From an uncultured Gemmiger sp. (lineage in GTDB: Bacteria > Bacillota > Clostridia > Oscillospirales > Ruminococcaceae): a stretch of 13,879 bases of DNA. This document shows positions 7,564-13,879 of the stretch, one piece after another. Position 1 is the first letter of the stretch, and every line of letters starts with the position of its first letter. The notes under the pieces were generated by a model. The model saw nothing but the letters and a program-made list of their open reading frames with translations. It made no database searches and was not told where the DNA came from. The stretch spans positions 1-13,879 of the forward strand of contig CALWNS010000095.1 in assembly GCA_944382805.1 (NCBI GenBank). Reading direction: 5' to 3'. Made by a program: the position numbers and the translations under genes.

Positions 7564-7578
7564 GGGGAAGGCTTCCCC
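7564..7578. repeat. Palindrome in the binding-protein leader
   Basis: A perfect 7-1-7 inverted repeat, GGGGAAG-G-CTTCCCC. It lies 31 nt upstream of the binding-protein ATG and just downstream of the candidate -10 box, so it would fall at about +7 to +21 of the transcript. That position suits an operator or a short 5'-UTR hairpin. No regulator for it is evident in the window. Confidence 0.5.
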
Positions 7579-7591
7579 TTAACTTGCTATC

Positions 7592-7597
7592 ATTGTA
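7592..7597 (-). promoter_or_regulatory. Candidate -10 box for the importer operon
   Basis: The minus strand reads TACAAT (5 of 6 matches to TATAAT), about 60 nt before the binding-protein ATG. The position 17 bp upstream is a T-rich tract (around TTTTTT) with no good -35 hexamer, as expected if the adjacent AraC-type regulator activates the promoter. The remaining gap (7598-7651) is pyrimidine-rich on the minus strand and shows no terminator after the regulator gene, so read-through is also possible. Confidence 0.35.
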
Positions 7598-7651
7598 CCG
7601 GGCGGCAAAAAGGGAAAAAAGAGGGCATTTTACACATCAGGGTGGAAATTT

Positions 7652-9196
7652 TTAACCTTTGCGTGCCTCGGCCCGCCAGACAGCCGGGGTACAGCCGCAA
7701 TATTTTTTGAATACCTGGCTAAAATAGTGCGGGTCGCTGAACCCTACGCGGGCCGCGACCTCGTAAGTTTTTAGCGCGGTAGAGGTCAGCAGCTGCTGGG
7801 CGTGGCGGATGCGCAGCGTAGTCAAATACTCCAAAAAGTTGGTGCCGCGCGCTTTCTTAAAGGCGCGGCTCAAGTAGCTGCTGTTGACGCCGCAGGCTTC
7901 CGACACCCGTTCCAGGCTCAAATCGTTCTCCTCAAAATGTTCCTCCAAATACAGGCACGCCCGGCCGATCAAATCGCACTTTTGCTCCGCATAACGGGTG
8001 ATGGTCTTTACACCGCGGCGTAATACCTCGAAGCGAGCGGAAAAATTTTCACTGTCGGCCGTGTGCTGCCACAACCCTTCGGTCGGCATCGAAAGCTGCA
8101 AGGCGCAGCGGGCCATCGACCGCTGCAGCGCGCGGATGCGCTCCAGCGCCACGGCTTTGTCCCGCCGCATGGCCAGTGCGGCTTGTTCTTTGTCCAGCCA
8201 TTCATGTGCCTGCGGCCACTGCCCCAGCAGAACGGCATGGCATAGCGGCTCCACCGGGGCGGGCGGGGCTGCAGGCGCGGGCTGTATAGCGGAATCCAGA
8301 ACGCAGCTGGACTCGCAGAAAAAGCCGGCGTCCAGCAGCGAAAGGCAGGCGCGGTAGCATTGATGCAAACTGGCGGCGTCGTGGTAGACGGCGCTCAGAC
8401 ATACGACGCAAAAGCCCAGCGTTTGGGGCAGCTCTTCCAGGAGCTGCCGGGCGGTATGCGCCAAGCGATTGCGGGCCGTCGTGTGGTCGATCCCCTGGGG
8501 CAGTTCGCAGGTCAAGATCAGTTTTTCGCTCGCGCTGCCAAAGATCGGCTGCCATCCGGCTTGGCGCAAGGCGCGCTGCCAGAATTGCTGGCCTTCGGCC
8601 AGAATGGTGGCGGCGGGGCGGCTGGCGTTAAAGAACTGGATGCTCAGCACCACGCCGGGGCGGCGTGCCGCGGCTTCGGCCTGGGCGGACAGAGCGCCCT
8701 GGGCGCCGGTCGTCCCGTATCGCGCCAGATTGAACAGCATACTGGAAGTCGCCATCGTGCGGGCGTTTTCCATATCGGCCTGCATCTGCCGGCGCGCGGC
8801 GGCCGTATCTTCGTATGCGCGCTGCTTGTCAACGGCGCGGCGGATCACGGAAGTCAGCTCGCTTTTGTCGATCGGCTTGAGCAGGTATGCGAATGTGCCC
8901 TGCTGGATCGCTTCCTGCGCATAATGAAAGTCGGCATAGGCCGAAAGAAGGATGACCTGGCACTGCGGAAGATGTTGGGCGCAGTACCGAGCAATATCCA
9001 GACCAGAAGCTCCTGGCATCCGGATGTCGGTAATGACGATATCCGGCCGCAGTTGTTTCAGGATGGTCGAGCCGGCCACGCCATCGGTGCCGGTCGCGGC
9101 GATATAGCAGCCCAAACCGGCCCAGTCGATCAAACTGACAAGGCTCTGTATGATCAATTCCTCATCATCCAACACAACAACGGAGTAGGTGCGCAT
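7652..9196 (-). CDS. YesN-type response regulator: receiver domain plus AraC-family DNA-binding domain
   Basis: A 514-residue transcription factor, partner of the kinase encoded just upstream. The receiver domain (about 1-125) has the acidic pocket Asp10/Asp11 in VVLDDEE, the phospho-acceptor Asp57 in VITDIRMPG, Ser85 in LLSAYADF and Lys107 in LLKPID, so it should be phosphorylatable. A linker of about 270 residues (130-400), variable in this family, contains a Pro/Ala-rich stretch near 303-316. The C-terminal AraC-type domain (about 408-512) has two helix-turn-helix motifs: LSLERVSEACGVNSSYLSRAF (427-447) and TYEVAARVGFSDPHYFSQVF (477-496). Regulators of this type normally activate neighbouring sugar transport and hydrolase genes, and the importer begins 119 bp downstream. 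The ATG at 9196 has AAAGGAAG 3 nt upstream, a close and imperfect ribosome site. A 12-bp tandem repeat lies in the 43-bp gap after the kinase gene. Confidence 0.94.
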   Translation of the reverse strand: MRTYSVVVLDDEELIIQSLVSLIDWAGLGCYIAATGTDGVAGSTILKQLRPDIVITDIRMPGASGLDIARYCAQHLPQCQVILLSAYADFHYAQEAIQQGTFAYLLKPIDKSELTSVIRRAVDKQRAYEDTAAARRQMQADMENARTMATSSMLFNLARYGTTGAQGALSAQAEAAARRPGVVLSIQFFNASRPAATILAEGQQFWQRALRQAGWQPIFGSASEKLILTCELPQGIDHTTARNRLAHTARQLLEELPQTLGFCVVCLSAVYHDAASLHQCYRACLSLLDAGFFCESSCVLDSAIQPAPAAPPAPVEPLCHAVLLGQWPQAHEWLDKEQAALAMRRDKAVALERIRALQRSMARCALQLSMPTEGLWQHTADSENFSARFEVLRRGVKTITRYAEQKCDLIGRACLYLEEHFEENDLSLERVSEACGVNSSYLSRAFKKARGTNFLEYLTTLRIRHAQQLLTSTALKTYEVAARVGFSDPHYFSQVFKKYCGCTPAVWRAEARKG

Positions 9197-9211
9197 ATGC
9201 TTCCTTTCTTT

Positions 9212-9235
9212 GGCGGCTTACGGGGCGGCTTACGG
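9212..9235. repeat. Perfect tandem 12-bp repeat in the kinase-regulator gap
   Basis: GGCGGCTTACGG occurs twice without spacing (9212-9223 and 9224-9235) in the 43-bp gap between the kinase stop and the regulator start. On the minus strand the unit reads CCGTAAGCCGCC. The kinase 3' end (GCCGCCCCGTTAA) resembles the repeat junction GCCGCCCCGTAAG, so the duplication may have copied sequence around the stop codon. The last repeat base is 15 nt before the regulator ATG, so copy number would change the distance between the stop and the next start. Confidence 0.85.
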
Positions 9236-9239
9236 CTGT

Positions 9240-11000
9240 TTAACGGGGCGGCGGGACCGAAGGCGGCCGGATCGTCTTATCCAGCGGGAGCTTGATCTCG
9301 ACCGCAGTGCCCCATTCGGGGTCGCTGTACATCATGAACACCGCTTCCTGCCGGTATACGAACCGCAGGCGGTCGATCACGTTCCGCAGGCCGATGCCCA
9401 AACGGTCGGCACAGCGATCGTCCCCGGCGGCATAGGCGCGTGCGGCGGCCACTACCGCGGCGGGTGCGCCGCAGCCGTCATCCGATACGTTCAGGTACAG
9501 CCACTTTTCGTCACGGAAGATCTCGATCGTGCAGCAGCCCTTGGTCGGGCGGTTCCAAAGGCCGTGCAATACGGCGTTTTCTACCAAAGGCTGCAGCAGC
9601 AGGCTGGGGATGGTCAGCCCGGCGCAGTCGGGGGACAGGGTGACACAGGTGTGCAGTAAATCGCCGCGCATGATCTGGTACAGCTTCAAAAAGTTTTCGG
9701 TACAGGCTACGTCCTGCGCCACGGTACAGAACCGTTGATCTGTCAGCTGCGTTTTTAACAAACCGGCAAAGGCAACGGTCACGGTGCGGACATCATCGGT
9801 TCGGCCCAGCTGGGCCAGTGCGTTGATGCATTCCAGCGTGTTGTACAAAAAATGCGGGTTGATCTGTTTTTGCAGCAAAGAGAGCTGCATCTCCTGGTAG
9901 GCCAGGTCGCTTTTGAGTTTCTGGTTTACCAGCTGGTCGATCTGGCTGCTCATCTCTTTGAAATTGGCGGACAGGATGCCCAATTCGTCCGATGTCTCGG
10001 TAGGCAGAGCTACGGCGTACTGCCCGTTTTTTACTTCCCGGGTAGCCTGGGTGATACGCTGCAGCGGCCGCAGGATCATCCGGCCCATCAGGACCATCAC
10101 GGCCAATGTCAGCAGCAGACCGATCGTGGCGAATACCAGCGTGATCCATACAACGGTGCGTTCGGCGCGGAAGATCTGTCCCTCCTCCACAGCGGCCAGC
10201 AGGTAGCAGTTTTCCCGTATGACGGGCGTGCCGCATATAAGGTAACGCCCATAGCCTTCTACCGACAAAAAAGTCCCGTTCTCCAGCTTGCTTAGATCAA
10301 GCCCGTTGAGCGCCTGGCGGAAAGCTTCGGCGCTGTCCTCCTGGTTGCTGACGAATACATCGCTCTGGCTTTCATACAGCGCCAGCAGCTGGGCGTTTTG
10401 CCCGGCGATCAGATCCAGCCGGCTGCGCAATACATCGGCATCATACACAAAGGAAATATAGGCCACCACCTGCCAGTCTTCCAGCGTGCGCACGGCGCGC
10501 TGGAAGACCAGCTCTTCCTCAAAAAAGAAGGCGGTGACCTGACCGGTCGGGCTGTATAAGGCAGGGTCCATCTCGTCAGGCAGCTGGTAGTTGCCGGGGC
10601 GGTTGGGGGTGCGGATCCATTTGGTGATCAGCTTCCCATCCAAATCGTACAGATACACGCCGCCGATCTCTTCCATGGACATACTTCGCAGCGTGATCAG
10701 GGACTTTAGATCCATTTCCGGCAGAACTCCCTGCCGCCAAAGTGCCAGCTGTTCTTCCAGCACGCCGTCCAGCGTGACAAAATCGATCTGTCGCTTTACC
10801 GCATCGGCATTCTCGTCAAAACGGCGGCCCATCGCCTGGGTCAAATGCTGGTTGGCATCGATGGCATCCTCCAGTTCCAGGTAGGAGATTCCCACCCAGG
10901 TACAGATCCCCATCAACAGCACCACCGTCAGGATGACGGCGGTGGACGCCAAGCCGAATTTCCACCGCAGCGAATGGAACCGCCGTGCTTGCTTAGCCAA
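9240..11000 (-). CDS. LytS/YesM-type sensor histidine kinase
   Basis: A 586-residue membrane sensor kinase that would phosphorylate the regulator encoded next to it. It has transmembrane segment 1 (about 17-40), an extracellular sensing region of about 240 residues (41-281), transmembrane segment 2 (about 283-306), a HAMP linker (about 306-358, with MILRPLQRI and DELGILSANF), a His_kinase dimerisation segment with His383 in LLQKQINPHFLYNTLECI, and an ATP-binding domain with the N box PLVENAVLHG (Asn475), the G1 motif SDDGCG (506-511) and the G2 motif GIGLRN (535-540). The best start is TTG at 11000, because an in-frame stop lies 12 nt upstream and the first internal Met (residue 30) would remove half of the first membrane segment. 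There is no recognisable ribosome site. The start overlaps the esterase stop by 8 bp (TTGGCTAA), so translation probably depends on ribosomes finishing the esterase. The ligand is unknown, likely a sugar or its binding protein. Confidence 0.94.
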   Translation of the reverse strand: MAKQARRFHSLRWKFGLASTAVILTVVLLMGICTWVGISYLELEDAIDANQHLTQAMGRRFDENADAVKRQIDFVTLDGVLEEQLALWRQGVLPEMDLKSLITLRSMSMEEIGGVYLYDLDGKLITKWIRTPNRPGNYQLPDEMDPALYSPTGQVTAFFFEEELVFQRAVRTLEDWQVVAYISFVYDADVLRSRLDLIAGQNAQLLALYESQSDVFVSNQEDSAEAFRQALNGLDLSKLENGTFLSVEGYGRYLICGTPVIRENCYLLAAVEEGQIFRAERTVVWITLVFATIGLLLTLAVMVLMGRMILRPLQRITQATREVKNGQYAVALPTETSDELGILSANFKEMSSQIDQLVNQKLKSDLAYQEMQLSLLQKQINPHFLYNTLECINALAQLGRTDDVRTVTVAFAGLLKTQLTDQRFCTVAQDVACTENFLKLYQIMRGDLLHTCVTLSPDCAGLTIPSLLLQPLVENAVLHGLWNRPTKGCCTIEIFRDEKWLYLNVSDDGCGAPAAVVAAARAYAAGDDRCADRLGIGLRNVIDRLRFVYRQEAVFMMYSDPEWGTAVEIKLPLDKTIRPPSVPPPR

Positions 11001-12063
11001 AATATTTTTTCAGGAATGTCAGGTAGCATTCCCAGTCGTAGGGCAGCAGGCCGTGGCCGCCGGTGCGCACATGGTATCCAACATCACCCTGCAGCAGCGG
11101 GGTGTCTACAGGCGGGAACTCGTCGCCCACCAGCCCCTCGCGGCCCAACAACCGCCAAACCTCGCTGGCCATCTGGGTGGCCTCGAACGATTTGCGCGGG
11201 TCGCACCAGGTATCCTCAATGGCATCGGATACATACAGCGGGCGCGGCGCGCACATGGCCAGCAGCATATGCTGGTCCACCGGCAGATCCTCTTCGTGAT
11301 CGGCATAGGTGGCGTAAGTCGGGCAGGTCCAATGCGGGAATTGGCTGCTCATATCGCGAATATGTTCCCCGGTCTTGCCACGCAGCAGCGCCGCGCCGCC
11401 GCAGCCGCTCACGCAGGAGATGACGGCAGCCAAACGCTCATCTTGCGCGCCGCACCACAGCGCGGTCTTGCCGGCGCGGGACACACCGATCACGGCCAGC
11501 CGGGCATTATCAAATCGCGGGTCCTCCCACAAAACGTCGACCACCCGGCTCACGGCCCAGGCCCAGGCGCCGATCGCGCCCCAACCGTCCGGGCCTTCCC
11601 GCGGGGCGATCTCCATGATGCCGCGGGTAAAGGTACGCGGGCAGTCGTTGCAAACGTCGTTGGCGTGGATGAACACGGCGGCGTACCCGGCATCGGTCAC
11701 CTGTTTGTACCCCAGGCGCTCGTGGCACCTCTCGCACAGGCCGGGCTCCACAAAATTCGCGCTGCTTGAATCAAAAACGTCGATCATCAAAATGGCGGGC
11801 TGGGGCGTATCCAGCGGGCGGTAGAAGATCTCGAACCGCATACTGCAGTAAGCCTCCCCTTTGCGGAAGAACACGCGATGGCATTCATACGCCAGCCCGT
11901 CTTCCAGGTTCAGGTGCAAAAGGGTAAAAGGCAGCGCTTGGTCCAGCTCGATAGCGGGGGTGCGCCCATAAATGTTGGCGGCCAGCATATCCAGCAGCTG
12001 CCGGCGTCGTGCCGGCCACTGTTCGGCCGTGGTCGGACCATTGAAGAGGGAAGGTATAGCCAT
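10993..12063 (-). CDS. CE15-like alpha/beta hydrolase (glucuronoyl/acetylxylan esterase-type), intracellular
   Basis: A 356-residue serine hydrolase most like bacterial carbohydrate esterase family 15 and its relatives. The nucleophile elbow is GVSRAGKTALW with Ser195, followed by the family block SGCGGAALLRGKTGEHI (219-235). The catalytic His is probably His337 in VRTGGHGLLPYDWECYL. The canonical CE15 acid (23 residues after Ser) corresponds to Val218 here, so the acid is more likely Asp280, Glu283 or Asp284 in the YVSDAIEDTWCDPRKSF segment, where several bacterial members carry it. WGAIGAWAWAVSRVVDVL (161-178) is another family landmark. There is no signal peptide, unlike classical secreted glucuronoyl esterases. 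Two CxxC pairs (Cys110/Cys113 and Cys138/Cys141) are unusual. The ATG at 12063 has AAAGGAG 9 nt upstream. It is the first gene of a unit with the sensor kinase, with an 8-bp overlap. The ester it cuts (glucuronate ester, acetyl or other) cannot be read from the sequence. Confidence 0.82.
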   Translation of the reverse strand: MAIPSLFNGPTTAEQWPARRRQLLDMLAANIYGRTPAIELDQALPFTLLHLNLEDGLAYECHRVFFRKGEAYCSMRFEIFYRPLDTPQPAILMIDVFDSSSANFVEPGLCERCHERLGYKQVTDAGYAAVFIHANDVCNDCPRTFTRGIMEIAPREGPDGWGAIGAWAWAVSRVVDVLWEDPRFDNARLAVIGVSRAGKTALWCGAQDERLAAVISCVSGCGGAALLRGKTGEHIRDMSSQFPHWTCPTYATYADHEEDLPVDQHMLLAMCAPRPLYVSDAIEDTWCDPRKSFEATQMASEVWRLLGREGLVGDEFPPVDTPLLQGDVGYHVRTGGHGLLPYDWECYLTFLKKYFG

Positions 12064-12086
12064 ACAGCGATTCTCCTTTCACAAAG

Positions 12087-12104
12087 GGCAGGTAAGATCC
12101 TGCC
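12087..12104. repeat. Inverted repeat in the esterase leader
   Basis: A perfect 6-6-6 dyad, GGCAGG-TAAGAT-CCTGCC, 23 nt upstream of the esterase ATG and just before its ribosome site. It could be an operator or a small leader hairpin. The same GGCAGG/CCTGCC arms recur in the terminator at 12231-12262. Confidence 0.5.
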
Positions 12105-12136
12105 AGTCTGATTTTTGACACTTTTATCTTACAACA

Positions 12137-12149
12137 TTCCCGGCGGGAA
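12137..12149. repeat. Short inverted repeat downstream of the candidate esterase promoter
   Basis: TTCCC-GGC-GGGAA, a 5-3-5 dyad that would lie about 7-19 nt after the transcription start predicted from the -10 box at 12163-12168. Its core CCGGCGGG also occurs at 7559-7566 in the binding-protein leader. It is short enough to arise by chance in GC-rich DNA. Confidence 0.35.
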
Positions 12150-12162
12150 AAACAGGAGAGAT

Positions 12163-12191
12163 ATTTTACCTCTCTGCCGAATTCCTTTACA
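12163..12191 (-). promoter_or_regulatory. Weak candidate promoter for the esterase-kinase-regulator unit
   Basis: On the minus strand, TGTAAA (12191-12186) and TAAAAT (12168-12163) are separated by 17 bp. The -10 box matches the consensus at 5 of 6 positions, the -35 at only 3 of 6. It sits between the GH2 terminator and the esterase gene, where a promoter is expected, and would give a leader of about 90 nt. Imperfect GAGAG...CTCTC arms flank the -10 box. Apart from this and the two leader dyads I see nothing else in 12064-12225. Confidence 0.35.
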
Positions 12192-12225
12192 TGGCGGCCA
12201 TAAATCGAGTTTGCCGGTTCTATGT

Positions 12226-12262
12226 AAAAAAGGCAGGCCCTGCCGTTTCGCAGGACCTGCCT
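12226..12262 (-). terminator. Rho-independent terminator of the GH2 gene
   Basis: On the minus strand, AGGCAGGTCCTGC (12262-12250) pairs with GCAGGGCCTGCCT (12243-12231) over 13 bp with one G-T wobble and a 6-nt GAAACG loop. A run of T follows directly (12231-12226). It starts about 31 nt after the GH2 stop codon. This separates the GH2 gene from the downstream esterase unit. Confidence 0.93.
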
Positions 12263-12293
12263 ATCGATGGAATATAAGGGGGATATTTTCTTG

Positions 12294-13879
12294 CTATTGT
12301 GTGCGCTTGCCGCCGCTTCCGACAGGGCGGAGTGACCGGACCGCTATGGCGCAGTGCGCCTGTTTGGAGAGGCCGGTGACCGTTATGTTGACGGTGCCGG
12401 TCTGATTTATCGTTCGGATCCAGAACGCCGCACAGCCGCCGAGCAAAGGGAACTGTGCCGGTCCCAGCAGATCGGCCGGCCCGTCGATCGAGACGGTTAC
12501 GCACTCCTGAACAAATGGCAGCGGGTTGCCCCATTCGTCCCGCGCATACACGGCAATGCGGGTGGCGTCATACGTGTCGCCGTCTGCGGCCAGAACATCG
12601 TCATCCGGCAATGCCTGCAATGTTTTGTAGCTGTGCTTTTCCCCGATTTCACGGCGGCAGACGACCTGCCCGTTCAAAATGCCTTCCAAAACAAGATCAT
12701 TGGCATCCTCGCCCCAGCCGCCGGCAGCCTTTACCGCCGTGCCGTACAACTTGGCGAGGGTGGTGTGGCAGCGGGCGGCCAGCTGACCGATATAGGCGTA
12801 ATCGTCCGCACCCATCACCAACAGGGTGCCTGCGGTCACTTTTTGAATCAGGAACGCGCGGAAAGCGCGGCCGTCCTCTTCCGGCAGGCCGAAATCCAGT
12901 TCCTTTTCCATCAAATGACCAACGGTGACCGGGGGGTGGGGCAGGTGGGGGAACGCGGAACGGTCCGGCGTGAAATCATCCACCAGCCGCCCGTTTTTGT
13001 ACACGCGTACGGCATCGCAGTTTGTCAGAACATAAAAGGGGACCGTGCCGCCGCCGTCGCGTTCTCCGCGGCTGGCTCGGGTAATGGGCTCCAGAACGAT
13101 CTCTTTGGTAGGGGATTTCTGGCTGCGATAGGCATATGCGGCATATTTGGGGTTGCGGAACATATCGCAGACACCGTGGTAACAGATCTTATCGCCGGAA
13201 CCAAAACTGCTGTGGGTATTGTAATCAAAGGCACACCAGCTCAGCTCGCCGCACAGGTCATCCCGCGCCAGAGCCGCTTCCATCACGCGCAGGTGACGCA
13301 GAGCGTGCTCTACAACGCGCGATTCCTGGTCAAAACTTTTGGTGGGATACATATGGCCGTTGCTTTCGGTCACCAGCAGCGGTACCGGATGATCTAAGCC
13401 GGTCGTTTGCTTCTGCGGGCGGAGGACCTCCGCCTGGCCCGCATGGGTAAAGTCGTTATAGGTATAAACGTCCTCCAACAATTCGCTGCGGGTAATGTAG
13501 CGCACACCGCCAGTCTGACGGCCGGCATCCAGTTCATGCGCGATAGCGTTAGTCTTTTGGTAAAAATCGTGATCATCCTGGGATTCGTTGATCCTCACCC
13601 CCCACAGAATAATGGAGGGCCGGTTATAGTCACGCTCGATCATGCTCTGTACGTTCTGACAGGCTTGTGCCTGCCAGGCGGCGTTGCCGATGTGCTGCCA
13701 GCCGGGGATCTCCTCCATCACGAGCAGGCCCAGCTCATCGCAGGCGTCCAAAAAGTGGCGGGATTGCGGATAGTGGCTGGTGCGGACTATGTTGCATCCC
13801 AGTTCGCGGCGGAGGATCTCGGCGTCCCGGCGCTGTATGCGTTCCGGCATGGCGTATCCGTTGTAAGGCCATGACTGGT
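12294..13879 (-). CDS. Glycoside hydrolase family 2 beta-glycosidase (beta-galactosidase-like), partial at the 5' end
   Basis: The reading frame enters from the right edge and ends at TAG (12296-12294), giving 528 visible codons; about 300 N-terminal residues (sugar-binding and immunoglobulin-like domains) lie outside. The Met codon at 13850 is internal: the frame continues upstream as SWPYNGYAM, the usual GH2 block just before the catalytic barrel. The barrel is clear from NIVRTSHYPQSRHFLDACDE and LLVMEEIPGW. The acid/base is the Glu in ILWGVRINES (13586-13584). The nucleophile is probably the Glu in LLVTESNGHMYP (13367-13365). LSWCAFDYNTH and ICYHGVCDMFRNPKYAAY complete the barrel. After it come C-terminal beta domains, including an Ig-like segment RIAVYARDEWGNPLPF and DGPADLLGP, common in GH2 enzymes. 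Whether it prefers beta-galactosides, beta-glucuronides or others is not decided. It ends at its own terminator, so it belongs to a separate upstream transcript, possibly under the same regulator. Confidence 0.92.
   Translation of the reverse strand, partial: QSWPYNGYAMPERIQRRDAEILRRELGCNIVRTSHYPQSRHFLDACDELGLLVMEEIPGWQHIGNAAWQAQACQNVQSMIERDYNRPSIILWGVRINESQDDHDFYQKTNAIAHELDAGRQTGGVRYITRSELLEDVYTYNDFTHAGQAEVLRPQKQTTGLDHPVPLLVTESNGHMYPTKSFDQESRVVEHALRHLRVMEAALARDDLCGELSWCAFDYNTHSSFGSGDKICYHGVCDMFRNPKYAAYAYRSQKSPTKEIVLEPITRASRGERDGGGTVPFYVLTNCDAVRVYKNGRLVDDFTPDRSAFPHLPHPPVTVGHLMEKELDFGLPEEDGRAFRAFLIQKVTAGTLLVMGADDYAYIGQLAARCHTTLAKLYGTAVKAAGGWGEDANDLVLEGILNGQVVCRREIGEKHSYKTLQALPDDDVLAADGDTYDATRIAVYARDEWGNPLPFVQECVTVSIDGPADLLGPAQFPLLGGCAAFWIRTINQTGTVNITVTGLSKQAHCAIAVRSLRPVGSGGKRTQ

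Noticed and set aside
6234..7655. A 473-codon open frame on the plus strand opposite the binding protein
   Set aside because: It lies entirely across a clear lipoprotein gene and its leader, shows no family motif, and has no sensible neighbours on that strand.
12115..12120. TTGACA on the plus strand, a perfect -35 hexamer
   Set aside because: No -10-like hexamer lies 16-18 bp downstream (the bases there are GC-rich), and no plus-strand gene follows.
12354..13397. A 347-codon plus-strand frame opposite the GH2 gene
   Set aside because: It is the antisense shadow of a gene with catalytic motifs intact on the minus strand.
12294..13850. Treating the Met codon at 13850 as the GH2 gene start
   Set aside because: The frame stays open to the window edge and encodes the conserved SWPYNGYA residues just upstream. 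Starting at this Met would also remove the domains that precede the barrel in all GH2 enzymes.

Overview
The window reads as chromosomal DNA from a GC-rich, low-GC-phylum-type gut anaerobe (Clostridia, most likely Oscillospiraceae/Ruminococcaceae). This rests on the YesMN-type two-component pair, the CUT1 sugar ABC importer without its own ATPase, strong AGGAGG ribosome sites, and the glpK plus FAD-oxidoreductase pair typical of Firmicutes. The taxonomic call is an inference from gene style, not from a marker gene. Every supported gene lies on the minus strand, so the genes are transcribed from right to left.

Right to left: (i) 13879-12294 is the C-terminal two thirds of an intracellular GH2 beta-glycosidase, closed by a clear rho-independent terminator (12262-12226). 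(ii) After a leader of about 160 bp with a weak candidate promoter and two inverted repeats comes a transcription unit of a CE15-like alpha/beta hydrolase (12063-10993), a LytS/YesM-type sensor histidine kinase (11000-9240) and a YesN/AraC-type response regulator (9196-7652). The first two genes overlap by 8 bp. A perfect 12-bp tandem repeat separates the kinase from the regulator. (iii) A 119-bp gap with a candidate promoter and a palindrome leads to a sugar importer: lipoprotein binding protein (7532-6195), a very strong intercistronic hairpin, then two permeases (6115-5219 and 5226-4345). (iv) A GH31 alpha-glycosidase (4293-1777), glycerol kinase (1740-211) and the first 72 residues of a glycerol-3-phosphate-dehydrogenase-like FAD oxidoreductase (218 to beyond the left edge) follow with short gaps and no terminator.

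Taken together, this looks like a sensor-controlled glycan or glycoside import and breakdown locus. The sugar enters through the ABC importer and is cut inside the cell, since none of the three enzymes shows a signal peptide (the GH2 N-terminus is not visible). The unusual part is that glycerol kinase and the G3P oxidase are apparently co-transcribed with the importer and the GH31 enzyme. That suggests the imported compound may be a glycosyl-glycerol (for example deacylated galactolipid or glucosylglycerol) whose cleavage frees glycerol. This is a hypothesis. A plant hemicellulose substrate, suggested by the CE15-like esterase, is the main alternative.

Other points of interest: the glycerol kinase lacks both known regulatory residues (the FBP-site Arg and the HPr-phosphorylated His); the CE15-like enzyme lacks the canonical catalytic Glu and carries two CxxC pairs; and stop/start overlaps of exactly 8 bp recur at three junctions.
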